Shown here: in pieces, positions 1 through 11,939 of the stretch
Layout of the letters: each line of letters begins with the position of its first letter
Position numbering within the stretch: the first letter of the stretch is position 1
Source of the DNA: Paracamarosporium sp. OC-R06-R3
Taxonomy: Eukaryota > Ascomycota > Dothideomycetes > Pleosporales > Didymosphaeriaceae
Length of the DNA: 64,000 bases
Direction: 5' to 3'
Assembly (NCBI GenBank): GCA_019828545.1
Contig: JACVRA010000073.1
Span: 372,001-436,000 of the forward strand
Program-made: the position numbers and the translations under genes
The notes under the pieces: model-generated
Told to the model about the DNA's origin: nothing
Databases searched by the model: none
The model's input: only the letters and a program-made list of their open reading frames with translations

Positions 1-112
1 AGCTGATGGCGAGGACGCATCTTCTATTATACATCTAATCTCAGAAACCGATCAGCACATTTTACCCCGCAAGTTCCTGGAAGAGAGAGTACCCACTCCT
101 TCATTCCTTCCT

Positions 113-2353
113 TTATGTGAAAGACTTGGTGAAGCTAGTAGCAACATCCTTCAGCTTGGCCTCCAACTCCTTGCTGAGCGCACCTTCCCGGTCGATCTGG
201 GCAAGGAGATCAGACTCGTTTGATCGGAGGTGGGCAAGGAAGTCAGCCTCCCACTGGAGAATCTTGCTGACGGGAACGTTGTCGAGGATACCGTTGACAC
301 CAGCGTAGATCAAAGGAACCATCTCGTTGACAGCCATAGGCGAGTACTGCTTCTGCTTGAGGAGCTCAGTCAGACGCTCACCACGGTTGAGGGTCTGCTT
401 GGTAGCAGCATCCAAATCGGAACCGAACTGAGCGAAAGCAGCGACCTCACGGTACTGAGCCAAGAAGAGCTTGAGCGAACCAGCGACCTGCTTCATGGCC
501 TTGAGCTGGGCAGCGGAACCGACACGAGAGACGGACAGACCGACGTTAATGGCGGGGCGGACACCCTTGTAGAAAAGCTCAGCCTCCAAGAAGATCTGGC
601 CGTCGGTGATGGAAATGACGTTGGTGGGAATGTAAGCGGACACATCACCACCCTGGGTCTCAATGACAGGCAGAGCAGTGAGAGAGCCGCCACCGAGCTT
701 GTCGTTCATCTTGGCAGCACGCTCGAGTAGACGAGAGTGGAGGTAGAAAACGTCACCGGGGTAGGCCTCACGCCCAGGAGGACGACGGAGCAAAAGGGAC
801 ATTTGACGGTAAGCGACGGCCTGCTTGGACAGATCATCGTAGATGATCAAAGCGTGCTTGCCAGAGTCACGGAAGTATTCACCGATAGAGCAACCTAGAT
901 AGGGATTAGTAGGTGTTCAAAATGCAGGTGGGAGAACGAAGAGATTTACGTACCAGTGAAGGGCGCAATGTACCTAAGGTGCGGATACAAGGTCAGCGTA
1001 ATGTTCAAAAATTCAAGGAGTGGGTGGAAGTAGGTGTTTTAGCCAGCTGCCGGTGTCCGAATATGGGAGACGGAAGTGGAAAGTCTGAGAGTTCCAGACG
1101 ATCGCCAGCACGAGCATCTACTTGGTACTCTGGAATTACTTACTGCAATGGGGCGGCCTCAGAGGCGGTGGCGGCGACAATGATGGAGTACTTCATGGCG
1201 TCGTTCTCCTCGAGGGTCTTGACAAGCTGAGCAACGGTGGAACGCTTCTGACCGACGGCGACGTAGACACAGTAAAGCTTCTTGGTCTCGTCGTTACCGC
1301 TGTTCCATCGCTTCTGGTTCAGGATGGTGTCAAGAGCGACGGCAGTCTTTCCGGTCTGACGGTCACCAATGATAAGCTCACGCTGGCCACGGCCAATGGG
1401 CACCATGGCGTCGACGGACTTAAGACCAGTCTGTACGGGCTGGTTGACGGAACGACGGGGCAGGATACCGGGGGCCTTGAGCTGAGCACGGCGCTTCTCG
1501 GTAGCCTTGATGGGACCCTTTCCATCGATGGGGTTACCGAGAGCATCGACAACACGGCCGAGAAGAGCCTCGCCGACGGGAACATCGACCTGATACTGTT
1601 AGCTAACCGTTGTAAACTGCAAATGCAGCGGGTTACGTACAATCTCTCCCGTACGCTTGACGGTCTCACCCTCCTTGACCAATCGATCGGAACCGAAAAG
1701 CACAACACCGACCTGGCCGGCTTCCAAGTTCATGCACATGCCCTTGACGCCAGAGGCGAACCTATGCTTCCGTCAGTAATTCTCCTGGGTAGACTTCGAG
1801 AGGGAGATGAACGTACTCGACGAGCTCCTCAGCCTGGACATTGTTCATGCCGTGTACACGCGCAATACCGTCACTAGACACCCATTGTCAGCCTCTGTTC
1901 TTATTTGCGATGATCGCAATAGCTGTCGCAGCTTGCGGGCTAGCATACCCGACGGAGAGGACACGTCCAGTCTCGGCGAGACCGGCCTCCTCCTGTACGC
2001 CACGGATCCTCTGCTCAAGGATGGAGGACACCTCGGTCGGGGAGGCCTTTGTGTCGGAGGCATAGCTTCGGATTGCGCTGTTGTAGAGGGGTGCCGTTGC
2101 GCGGGCCTTAAAAATTCGTCAGTTCTCGGCTCAACGGGAGCTCCTTTGAACACCAGCGCGGTAGCCCCAATTCATCAACCAAGCTCCAATGCGGTGCCAA
2201 TGGCATCGAGAATCGTTTCCGGAAGCTGAAGGCGATGGCGAGATGGACTGCGGGCGCAATTGCGGCTGGCGGCGATGGACTTACAGATGAGATCTGCGCC
2301 CTGGCAGACACCGCCGCGAGGCGGCTCGACTGACGGATAGCTCTCGAGAACAT
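113..2353 (-). CDS. ATP1: Mitochondrial F1F0 ATP synthase subunit alpha
   Basis: Catalytic-core alpha subunit of the mitochondrial F1 ATPase; it alternates with beta in the F1 hexamer and carries the non-catalytic nucleotide sites. Seven exons on the minus strand read 2353-2285, 2106-1949, 1873-1817, 1761-1641, 1589-1144, 973-954 and 894-113, giving about 550 aa, the normal family length. The first ~35 residues ([20 protein letters not shown]...) look like an Arg/Ser-rich mitochondrial presequence. Visible motifs are the Walker A P-loop GDRQTGKT near residue 210, the IIYDDLSKQ region, and the alpha/beta signature [13 protein letters not shown]. The C-terminus [11 protein letters not shown] is typical. 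The 20-nt exon at 954-973 is very small but keeps frame and conserved residues. Start chosen because the leader begins there and joins in phase. Exon 2 uses an AAG acceptor, which is less usual. Very confident in identity. Confidence 0.96.
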
Positions 2354-3480
2354 TGTGGATACCTCAAGAGGTTATTGAGGCGGTCTGCGATCAATTGCTG
2401 ATGCAGAAGGAGGATGAGCGGAGATGGGTTGAAGGAGATGGAGCTCTGAGGTCGAGGGTGAGAAAAGCCCTTAGGGACGGACGCTTGGACCGGTTAGCGG
2501 CTGCGACTTTTCCCGATGTATTCCCAGAGCAACCGCGGCGATGCCTTTACCTGAGCTCTAACTCTACTCCAAGGCACTAGGCAATTTCATTGACCAGCAG
2601 GCATGGTTGCATGTGAGGATTTGACTATTCCGAGGTGAATCTCACAACGAATGAGTGTTCAGCACTCAATTCGCGCCACTGCAACCGTAAGTACCATAGC
2701 TCTCTAGCTAGACCATGGATGTGAATTAAGAATATAGCTTCGTCCTCGGCTTGACATTCTGTGTATGACAAGCAATAGAGCTCATGGAGGCTTTATAAGG
2801 TCATGTTTCACTCACCATGTTCAGGCCTCTTGCTCTACCTACTACTACTACTACTTAAGGTTGACGACTCACGAGCCGGCAAACGTCCGTATTACCCAAA
2901 GCTATTCAAACCCCTCAAAATGGCACTCATTGTTAGGAGCCGTATAGCTGCAGAGCATCTCTGACTCTGACTCATGGGAGTATTTACTTCTATGAGTGTA
3001 CTTTCATTGGAAGCGCATCAACAGCCGCTTTGTTCAAACCTCTGTGTGAGAGTTGTACATCCAAATGATGAACGAGCCGCACAAAGAACTAAGTTATTCA
3101 AGATTGAGCACCGAAATAAAGTACAACTCAGGACTTGAAAACAAAAGCTACACAGAGGTGGGCTTGTAACACATAAGACTCTTCATATCTTGACATGCAT
3201 TACTATTTACACTCAGCCAACGTCTAATGGTATCCTGTCCTCTCCAGTATCCTGATACAAGCACTTCTCCGGCGAATCACTACACATACCACAGCTCTAT
3301 CATTCTTCCTACCGGCCTCTCAGTAGTCCTTCGCTTGCAACTGCTCCCATTATCCTTGTTACGTCTTCTCTTGTTAAGATCGATCCTTTGTGGTGCCGAG
3401 AGCAGGTCCCGAGAAAAGACCGCATAATCGCACATTCTGCGGGCGCTCCGGCGATTGTCTCGTCATCTTGCTGGACAGAT
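2354..3480. other. Intergenic region between ATP1 and the Mpo1-like gene
   Basis: About 1.1 kb without a supportable gene. It holds the ATP1 promoter and the 3' side of the Mpo1-like gene. A short (CTA)n microsatellite lies at about 2839-2855. Open frames here are short and show no recognisable protein. Confidence 0.6.
2839..2855. repeat. (CTA)n microsatellite
   Basis: Five to six tandem CTA units in intergenic DNA. It is too short to be more than simple-sequence repeat. Confidence 0.7.
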
Positions 3481-4233
3481 CTACGATGCCTTGGTTCTGC
3501 TCGCGTCTCCGTTCGCCGCTTGTCCGTTCTTTCCCTTGAATTTGCGAATATCCTCTTCCACAGCCTTGTCTATCCGCTTCTTCAAATCTGGTCGATATCC
3601 AAGCGTGAACAGAATCTCGAACCAAACAAAGAAGGGAGCCAGGAGGAAGGCTTGTGCAATGTTGTCGAGAAGTGCAGGTGCCCTTCCTTCGAACTTGCCG
3701 TGCCCTATGAACTGGGCGATCCAGGACATAACGAATACACCCCCGGCCCACTTGTTCGCAGTTGCGCCGTAGGCAGAAGTAAGATGGTTTCCATACGCGG
3801 TGACACCGATCAATATAGGTGTGATCATGGCTCCTGCCACAGGTTCCATGAGTATGTATATTGTCGAATATAGGACCAGGAAGAAGGACGCGAGGTTGAG
3901 GGGCAGGTGGGGGATGGCCAGCCACGGTGGCAGCGGTATTGCCGGAGTATTTGTGAACTATAGCTAATCAGGTCTGTTCTCTTATAGATGTTTGGTTCAA
4001 CCCACAAGAACGACGGTTGCGAAGAGGATGAGGGGTACGCAAACAGTATGTATGCCAATATTAACCTGGAGACATGCGGTGTGAGCGGAAACGAGCACTT
4101 TGCAGATTGGTTTAGTGACTCTACCGGATTGTGGTGGTAAGCTCCATACTGTCCTCTTGTTAGATTCCTAAGAGTTCATACAAGCAAGATAGTGACGTAC
4201 GAAGCGGAGCTGCTTCTCGAGATCGAGAGACAT
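3481..4233 (-). CDS. MPO1: Mpo1-like (DUF962/YGL010W) 2-hydroxy fatty acid dioxygenase
   Basis: Small ER membrane protein of the DUF962 family. The yeast member Mpo1 is an Fe(II)-dependent dioxygenase for alpha-oxidation of 2-hydroxy fatty acids made during phytosphingosine breakdown. Four exons: 4233-4201, 4148-4125, 4065-4006, 3957-3481, giving 197 aa. Seen directly: the N-terminal MSLDLEKQLRF followed by YGAYHHNP (His residues conserved in the family), several hydrophobic segments, and the family block QFIGHGKFEGRAPALLDN near residue 120. The C-terminus is charged (KKRIDKAVEEDIRKFKGK). All three junctions are needed to rebuild the YGAYHHNP-VNIGIHTVCVP block, which supports the model. It is divergent from RPB7 across about 590 bp. 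Enzymatic role is inferred from family. Confidence 0.88.
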
Positions 4234-4823
4234 TGCGTCGGATTTGGTTGGAGTTGATCGTTTACCGGCGTGGTAGGGCTGACGACATAGCTTTTTTGCG
4301 GCAGAAATCAAGCTCGCACTGCGCTCTTCAACCTTCCTGCAGTGACGGACAGCGGCAGCTTGTGGGTCGTGTTGGTGGGTGTGCCACGATCGGTGCATTC
4401 TTCACGTGTCATGGCGAGTATTATGTAAGCCGTAGCAGGCGCAAAGCATGGCGTTCGCGCTTTCTCCATCGAACGCAGCGGTTGACCTCCAGCTGCACCA
4501 CCACTTGTCCACGAGGCCTCGCGCGAACCTCTCTACGGACGCTAGAATACTAAGACACGCGCCATTTGGAGGAAAGGGTGTATGGTCCGGGCCTGTCCTT
4601 GATATTTAGGTTGCGAACGACTCTTTGAGGCTTTTGCGCGAGCCTCTGCCGCTCTTTCACAGGTCGTCGCGCGCATAATAAGAATACAATACTGTCGCCT
4701 CAGCTAGCGCAAGCTACCTTTCTCTCATTATCACGCTCGCCGTCTCGGTCGACTGGTTAACGCCGCTTGCCATCGCAAAAGCTCAATCTGCACCGAACTT
4801 ACCCACACGAACCGGTCTTCAAG
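4234..4823. promoter_or_regulatory. Divergent promoter region between MPO1-like gene and RPB7
   Basis: 590-bp head-to-head spacer. I see no clear TATA box or named factor site, and no gene-like frame. Confidence 0.45.
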
Positions 4824-5573
4824 ATGTTCTTCATAAAGGAGCTCGAGAAGACAATTACGCTGCACCCTTCTTACTTCGGTCCGATGATACGCGCGCATCT
4901 GCACAGGGAGCTTCTTTCGAAGGAAGAGGGGTCCAACACTGGCTCGTTCACTATAGTCTGCATATTGGATTCGTTCGATATCTCTGATGGACAAGTCGTG
5001 CCTGGTTCTGGTTCCGCTGAGTACACGGTGCACTACAAAGCTATTGTCTGGAGGCCATACAAGGGGGAGGTCGTATGTGACACCCGTGGAACATGTGTCT
5101 CCTAAGCAGTACTAATGATTGCCAGATGGACGGCATAGTGACCTCTGTCGTCCGCTCGGGTTTCTTCGTCAGCTGCGGCTCTCTGGAGGCATTCGTGAGT
5201 CGCGCGGTATATCTGCCCTTGATGTCCCTTTGGCTTTCGTTTACTAAACACAGCTAGATGATACCGTCTGAGATAAAGTACGATGCCAATGCGACGCCGC
5301 CACATTGGACCGACAATGCCGATCAGATCATCGAGAAGGGCACCAACGTCCGTATCAAGATCAAAGGTGTGCGGTCCGAAGTCGATAAACAATACGCCAT
5401 TGGCACCATGAAAGAGGTATGTTGCTTGTGATCTTGCTGTTTCAAGATACAATCATATACAGATATCCGTATATGTACAATTGGCCCTGAGGGGATCAAG
5501 GCCACAATGTGCATCCACTTAGGATTATTAGCTGACTTTGTGGCAGGACTATCTTGGCCCTCTGCAGTCCTGA
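4824..5573 (+). CDS. RPB7: DNA-directed RNA polymerase II subunit RPB7
   Basis: Stalk subunit of RNA polymerase II that pairs with Rpb4, binds nascent RNA and helps initiation and mRNA decay. Four exons: 4824-5072, 5126-5206, 5258-5416, 5547-5573, giving 171 aa, the same length as the yeast protein. The N-terminal domain starts MFFIKELEKTITLHPSYFGP, as in Rpb7 orthologues. The C-terminal S1/OB fold is recognisable from KGEVMDGIVTSVVRSGFF and the block FVSRAMIPSEIKYD. The protein ends DYLGPLQS from a tiny 27-nt last exon after a 130-nt intron. The last junction is supported by frame and by the conserved YLGPL ending. Confidence 0.94.
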
Positions 5574-6300
5574 GATGCTGGGCTTGCGCATCGTCTCACG
5601 ATTGCACTTGGTAGTTATCCACGAGTTTGGCTAAGATCAATCTTCTGGAACTGGAATGGACTACAGGGAGGGCAAGAATGACAGTGAAGTGAACAGTGGT
5701 GCGTGTGGCGACGCTATAGGTAGGCTATGGCTGAAGGATTTCTCGTATATCATCACTATCACGCACGCTACGCATGGTGCTGGGCAAAGAACATGTGATC
5801 AAACACATTGTTGCCCAAAGACACTCCCTCGAAATTGCAACCCAGCTGTTTCCCTGAGCTTTTTGTAAAGGTGGCAGGAGTTTCTGGGGCTATACGAGGG
5901 CTCTGGACTTAAGACGTATCAAAGTGGTGGAGAAGTGAAGCCGATTCCAGACTCTTGACGGGGTAGCTAGCGACTTGGCTCTTGGTCTTTGTTCAGATAG
6001 TGTGCTACTTTTGGGTTGGAACGGAACGATTGAATGAAATATTGTAGATGGTGGCGTACCTCTGAAGCTGTTGGTAGCCTGAAGTGTGGCTGCGCTTGTT
6101 TCGGCCACCTTTCCACCGCGTCTTCTCCGCCTCCGCCGCTTTGTCCTGTAGCCGCCCTCCACAACAACCCCGAGCTTACCCACGCATGTTCCCCCTGTAA
6201 ACGTTCTGCACCCGTTGCTCTAGACTACCGGGTCGTAGAGTCTAAACCGCCTGTTTACAATGACAATACTGCACATTCGCGCCTCCAGATAACAGTCACC
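5574..6300. other. Intergenic region upstream of dapB
   Basis: RPB7 3' flank and DapB promoter. A frame open from 6034 continues into DapB, but its residues do not resemble the family N-terminus. I see no other gene. Confidence 0.55.
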
Positions 6301-9128
6301 ATGAGCCCTCGTGAGCGCGCCGTGAACGATGAGGAGACGGAGCCTCTCACCCGCGCCGATACGCCCTCGCGCGACTCCACAGAAGAATCCGGAAGCTCTG
6401 TATCTTCGGTTTCGACAACATCGCTTGTACTAGAACACATCCACGACAATGCGACAATCGGCGCATCACATGCGAAGTTGAGAGAGAAGTACAGGGACGA
6501 TGACAACGCGGAGCCCGAGCGCAGGCGCGAACGCTTCGATATCGAGGATGGTACAGGGCAAGGTCTTAAGCCCGTAGACAGGAAGGCACGACGCCTGCTT
6601 TGGATCATTGGCACCATATGCGTGGCTGGTTGGGCACTCGCATTGTTCTCGTTCCTCTCCAACGGCAACTACAAGCACGCTTCGACCCGACCGTACGATC
6701 CTCTCGCGACTTCCACAAAGAGCTCGGGAAAGAAGGTCACTCTGGACAGTGTACTGACTGGACAGTGGTACGGGAATAGGCAAAGCGTGTCTTGGATCGC
6801 GGGTCCAAAAGGAGAAGATGGGCTGCTGCTCGAAAGAGGCGTTTCCAAGGGCGGATACTTGGTGGTAGAGAATGTCAGGGACCAAGGTACGGCACAGGTT
6901 GCCGCGAGCAGGAAGCTGCTTATGAAGGACCGTAACTTCCAAGTCAATGGAAAGTTCGTCTACCCAAACAACTTCTGGCCAAGCAAGGATTTTAAAAAGG
7001 TGCTCATTATTTCGGACGAACAAAGGAATTGGAGACACTCCTTCACCGGAAAGTACTACATCTTTGATGTCGCAACCCAGACTGGTGAGCCATTGGACCC
7101 AGCAAAGCCGGACAGTATCGTTCAGCTGGCATCGTGGTCACCCCAATCCGATGCGGTTGTCTTCACAAGGAACAACAACATGTATCTTCGCAAGCTGGAC
7201 TCCGATAAAGTCATACCAATTACAAAAGACGGAGGTACTGAGTTGTTCTACGGTGTCCCAGACTGGGTATACGAGGAGGAAGTATTTGCGGGAAACAGCG
7301 CCACTTGGTGGTCACGAGACGGAAAATACGTCGCCTTCCTTCGTACAAACGAGTCTACCGTTCCCACATTCCCCGTTCAGTATTTCGTTTCTCGGCCAAG
7401 CGGAAAGGAGCCTGAGCCTGGAGAGGAGAATTATCCCGAGGTTCGGCATATCAAGTACCCAAAGGCAGGCGCTCCCAATCCAATCGTGAACCTACAATTC
7501 TACGACGTAGAGTTGGGTGAGGTGTTCAACGTAAATATCGAGAATGACTTCGCCGATCATGACCGCCTCATCACCGAGATCATCTGGGCAAGGAATAAGC
7601 AGGTGCTCGTTCGTGAAACCAACCGAGAAAGTGATGTGTTGAAGATGATTTTGATGGATGTCGGTAAAAGGACAGGCAAGACCGTACGTACGGACGATGT
7701 GCAAGCTTTGGACGGTGGGTGGATGGAAGTCTCGCACACGACTACGTTCGTGCCCGCTGATCCCCAGAATGGACGAAACGAAGATGGATATATCGATACC
7801 GTGATTCACGAGGGTTACGACCACATCGGCTACTTCACTCCGCTCGATAATACTACTCCTCTATTACTTACCAAAGGCGAGTGGGAGGTTGTGAATGCAC
7901 CATCCCGAGTCGACTTAAAGAACAACCTAGTGTATTACATTTCGACTGAGAGAGGTTCACTGGAACGTCACCCTTATGTTGTCAAGCTTGATGGTACGGG
8001 CAAAAGAGAGGTTATGGAAAATGCTGCCGCTGGATTTTATGATGCTTCGTTCTCTTCTGGAGGTGGCTACGCTTTGATCACTCACGAAGGACCTAGTATT
8101 CCATGGCAAAAGATTATCAGTACACCGTCCATTTCCTTCAAATTCGAGAAAACGATCGAAGAAAACAAGAACTTGGAAAAGTTTGCCCGACAACACGAAC
8201 TTCCTATCCTCAACTACCAAATGGTAGACGTAGATGGGTTCAAACTCAATGTGGTTGAACGACGCCCTCCACACTTCAATGAGAAGCGCAAGTATCCTGT
8301 TCTCTTCTACCAGTATAACGGTCCCGGTTCGCAATCCGTCGATAAGAGATTCTCGGTCGATTTTCAGTCTTATGTTGCCTCTAGCCTTGGATACATCGTC
8401 GTAACTGTCGATAGTCGGGGAACTGGCTATCTTGGGCGCAAATTACGTTGCATTACTCGAGGCAACCTTGGAGGGTACGAGGCACATGATCAGATTGCCG
8501 TGGCTAAAATGTGGGCCAAGAAGAAGTATGTTGATGAAGAGAGGATGGCAATCTGGGGTTGGAGCTTCGGAGGCTTCACTACGCTCAAGACATTGGAGCT
8601 AGATGCCGGTCAGACCTTTAAATATGGTATGGCTGTTGCTCCTGTGACAGACTGGAGGTTTTACGGTAAGCACCTAGGTTTATCCATTGTATCTTTCCAC
8701 TCATCATCGCAGATTCCGTGTATACCGAACGCTCCATGCATACGCCGCAGAACAATCCAGCAGGCTATGATAACTCGAGCATTCACGATGTCAAGGCTCT
8801 GTCTCAGAACGTTCGCTTCTTGATCATGCATGGTATTGCAGATGATAACGTGCACATGCAAAACACAGCTACTCTTCTTGACAAGCTAGATCTTGAAGGT
8901 ATTGAAAACTACGATGTTCATTTCTTCCCGGACTCGGATCACAGCATCTACTTCCATAACGCGAACAGAATCGTCTACGATAGTAAGCACTATATGCTTC
9001 TTTGGCCAGACGCTTTGCTAATGCTTCCCCTAGAGTTAAGCTCGTGGCTGGTTAATGCCTTCAATGGCGAATGGCTGCGGATACAGAATGCTGTCCCTAA
9101 GGCGCAGGTTGAGGGGAGGTCACGGTGA
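6301..9128 (+). CDS. dapB: Dipeptidyl aminopeptidase type IV, vacuolar (DapB-like)
   Basis: Type II membrane serine protease of the S9B family, which removes X-Pro/X-Ala dipeptides; fungal DapB and yeast Dap2 act in the vacuole membrane. Three exons: 6301-8665, 8713-8982, 9034-9128, giving 909 aa, typical of the group. Residues 1-95 are a charged cytosolic tail, then one membrane anchor ([20 protein letters not shown], about 98-117), a beta-propeller region, and the C-terminal alpha/beta hydrolase domain. The catalytic triad is visible: Ser in GWSFGGF (about 754), Asp in ADDNVH (about 831) and His in DSDHSIYFH (about 865). The EEEVFAG motif of DPP IV, which binds the substrate N-terminus, is present. 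The start at 6301 was preferred to the open extension from 6034 because the acidic/Ser-rich tail begins there. Confidence 0.95.
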
Positions 9129-9595
9129 CGGTAGTGTATATCCAAGGTGATGAACGTTTATAAGGGCATACTAGGCGCATGGCGTTGGGCGGAGCCAAGA
9201 ATTGGCCATCTTGCACATTGTATTGATATTAGCGATGGTTCTTCGTACATGAAATCATAAACAAACCGGTCATAATCCTAAAATCCGCATTGTGAATTCT
9301 TTGCATCTAGAGACGCATGTTAAAGTCGGTTGCTTCGGGATACTATAGCACACAAGTGTCCTCGTTACGAATAAGTTCAAGATGTTACACGATAAGGTAT
9401 ATGTGGGGATCGTGGCGCTGTGGCTTGTCCCCGCATTTTTGACATGACCGGGCTATGACCTCACGGAAGATATAGCTCCAGATCAAAAACCACGAGTTGC
9501 CAAATTACGATCCCTCATAATCATCTCTTTTACAGCCTGCTGTATCCCTTCAGTACTCTTCAGTTTCACATTTAACATTCTCCATCACCTTCAAA
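9129..9595. other. Intergenic region dapB to NAD(P)HX dehydratase
   Basis: 467 bp between tandem genes. It is rather AT-rich near 9230-9300, with no gene seen. Confidence 0.5.
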
Positions 9596-10667
9596 ATGGC
9601 AAGCGCATCCAGGAAAGAGATCTTGGGCAAGGTCTACAAGATGATCCCGCCTATGCTTGAGAGCTTCCACAAAGGTGCTTTCTCCGAGTCCTTGGGGGCG
9701 AACGCGTTTCTAACAGAGTCATAGGTCAATTGGGTCGTGTAGCAGTCATCGGCGGCAGCGAAGACTACACAGGCGCTCCCTACTTCTCCGCAATGGCTTC
9801 CGCAAAGCTAGGTTGCGACATGGTACACCGATCCCACCATCCCACTTGCTCCACAGGTTTTAACATCGTACACAGTCCCACGTAATATGCGAGCCCGGCG
9901 CTGGTGCCGTCATCAAGACCTACTCCCCTAATCTCATGGTCCACCCCTACATGCGCCAATCTAAGAACCTCACCTCGTCCGAGTCTATCGATAGTGTCGC
10001 CTCCGAAGTCATCGGCATGCTTTCACGTCTACACGTAATTGTCATTGGACCCGGTCTTGGCCGTGACAAGCTTATGCAAGACACATGTGCGAAGGTCATC
10101 CAAGAGGCGCGGAAACAAGGCATTCCGTTTGTGCTGGACGCGGATGGTCTGTATCTTGCGCAAACTAGGCCAGAGCTTGTAGAGGGGTGCACCGAGTGCA
10201 TACTTACGCCTAATGTCGTCGAGTTTGGCAGGCTGGCGAAGGCGAAGGGCGTCAAGGTTGACGAGGGTGACCCGACGGAGCTGTGCTCGAAGCTGGCGAA
10301 CGCATTCGGTGGCGTGACGATCATCCAGAAGGGCGCAAAGGACTACATCTCGAATGGCAAGCACACTCTGGTGTCTGAGGGCGAGGGTGGCTTGAAGCGC
10401 TCTGGTGGACAGGGAGACACGTTGACGGGTAGCTTGGCTACACTGTTGGCGTATAGGAAGGCATACCATGACAAGATCTGGGATCATGAGGGCGATATGG
10501 ACCCTAGTGAGACTCTGGCATTGGCAGCATACGGAGGGTCGGCGATTACGAGGGAGTGTTCAAGATTGGCATTTTCGGAAAAGGGACGGAGTCTACAGGC
10601 AGGAGACTTGACCGAGCATGTACACCAGGCATTCTTGAATGTCGTTGGGGAGAAGGAAAGCAAGTAG
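9596..10667 (+). CDS. ATP-dependent (S)-NAD(P)H-hydrate dehydratase
   Basis: Repairs damaged nicotinamide cofactors by dehydrating S-NAD(P)HX using ATP; NAXD/CARKD family (yeast YKL151C), ribokinase-like fold. Exons 9596-9674, 9725-9822 and 9876-10667 give 322 aa, the usual size. Motifs seen: [16 protein letters not shown] at the N-terminus, the ISCEPGA-like block spelled [13 protein letters not shown] across intron 2, [31 protein letters not shown], and the ATP/catalytic [10 protein letters not shown] block near residue 260. There is no obvious targeting peptide, so a cytosolic form is likely. The neighbours give no pathway link. Confidence 0.94.
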
Positions 10668-10815
10668 GTAGTATCACACTTAACCGGTGGGTTGAGAGAC
10701 CTGACACTTATAAATAGCATGTACATAATAGGTAATGAGAACACTACGAAATCAAGATTATGAGACTTAGATCCGAATTTTTATTATGCGACACCAAAGT
10801 CTAAATAAAACCACT

Positions 10816-11939
10816 CTACTCATAGGCCTTGGGCGCAAACTGCAATCCCAAGTCCTTAATCGTATCGTGGCAATGCCCCAACACCACTTTGGCCTTCGTT
10901 CGTCTCGCCAGTCCCTTAACCATCTGATGGCTCCTGCACCAACTCTCATGATCTCTCGCCAGCCACCCTTGCGGCACATCGTCCTCGTAATTCTCCTTCA
11001 CGTGATACTGATCACTAGTGAAGATCCACGTCCCGCTCTCTTTCAAATTGACCTGCATGATACACAGCCCAGGTGTGTGGCCCGGTGAATGATGTAGATT
11101 GATGCCCTGTGCAATCTCAAAGTATGGGCCGTGGAAAGGTACCCAGTTTAGGTCGAAGGTCAGGTAGTGAGGGAGATAGACCCCGAGGTCAGACTTTGTG
11201 GCTACGGCGTAGAAGGCGTACTTCAGTTCGAGTTCATGGGCGTAACTGCGTATTTCTGAGCAATCAAGCAAGACGAATTATTATCGAAGGATGTATCTGG
11301 GCTCATCTCACATTGGGATCCCGGTATTGCGGAAGGGGTCAAGGCCGCCTGCATGGTCGAGATGTAAATGCCCGATGATAACAGCTTTCACGTCTTTAAT
11401 GTCGTGCCCTGTCTTCTTGATCTGTGCGGAGAGTTCCATGGATTTGTCGTGGTCCACGCGAGCGAACACGTCATTGACCGGAGCGCCTACGACTTCGGGA
11501 TAATTCTATATCATTGCTCAGCGACTGGATTGTTCTCGGCAGGTGAGAAACCTCTATACATCTCCAGCTCCTGTTTCGTATACGATTAGGCCTTCGGTCG
11601 GGTGCTCTATGAGGATAGACAGCATGACCAGCTTCCGGCGAAGTCTCTCGGGATTCTTATTTGAGAGGGTCGAAGTGTTACCCTAGCCATGTCGTCAGTG
11701 GAATGACGAGTAGCAATTGTGGGGGGTGCCTCACGGCGCGCTTGAACCAGCCTTCATCGGCCTCGAGATTTCCTACGTGGAGTAGCTGGTGGCATCATTA
11801 ATCGACAGCTCTTTGGCATCTGGACGAGACGTCGAACCCATAGCTTAGTACCCTACATCAATTAAGCTTCTTGTTATTAGTCTAGACTTGTAAGACATAC
11901 AGCCGGAGCTTGATTTACTAGATCAGTTGAAGTAGCCAT
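10816..11939 (-). CDS. Metallo-beta-lactamase fold, N-acyl homoserine lactonase-like hydrolase
   Basis: Probable zinc hydrolase of the AHL-lactonase/metallo-beta-lactamase superfamily. Proposed exons: 11939-11901, 11852-11838, 11785-11735, 11682-11560, 11505-11312 and 11245-10816, giving about 283 aa. Metal ligands are clear: HLHLDH (about residue 125), HSPGHTPG, the Asp in FTSDQYH and the His of GHCHDT. The blocks ETGAGD, GNLEADEGWFKR and YLTFDLNWVPFHG match fungal members of the group. The 5' end is the weak part: a 15-nt exon encoding GTKLW is needed and its downstream intron has a poor GTTCGA donor, so a different first exon is possible. The physiological substrate is unknown; lactone opening is inferred from family. 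Confidence 0.82.

Noticed and set aside
230..1877. Long forward frames (230-730, 1122-1877) opposite ATP1.
   Set aside because: Exact antisense shadows of the highly biased ATP1 exons.
6034..6300. Open extension upstream of DapB, which would add 89 residues.
   Set aside because: No family similarity and Cys/Pro-rich; the family N-terminus starts at 6301.
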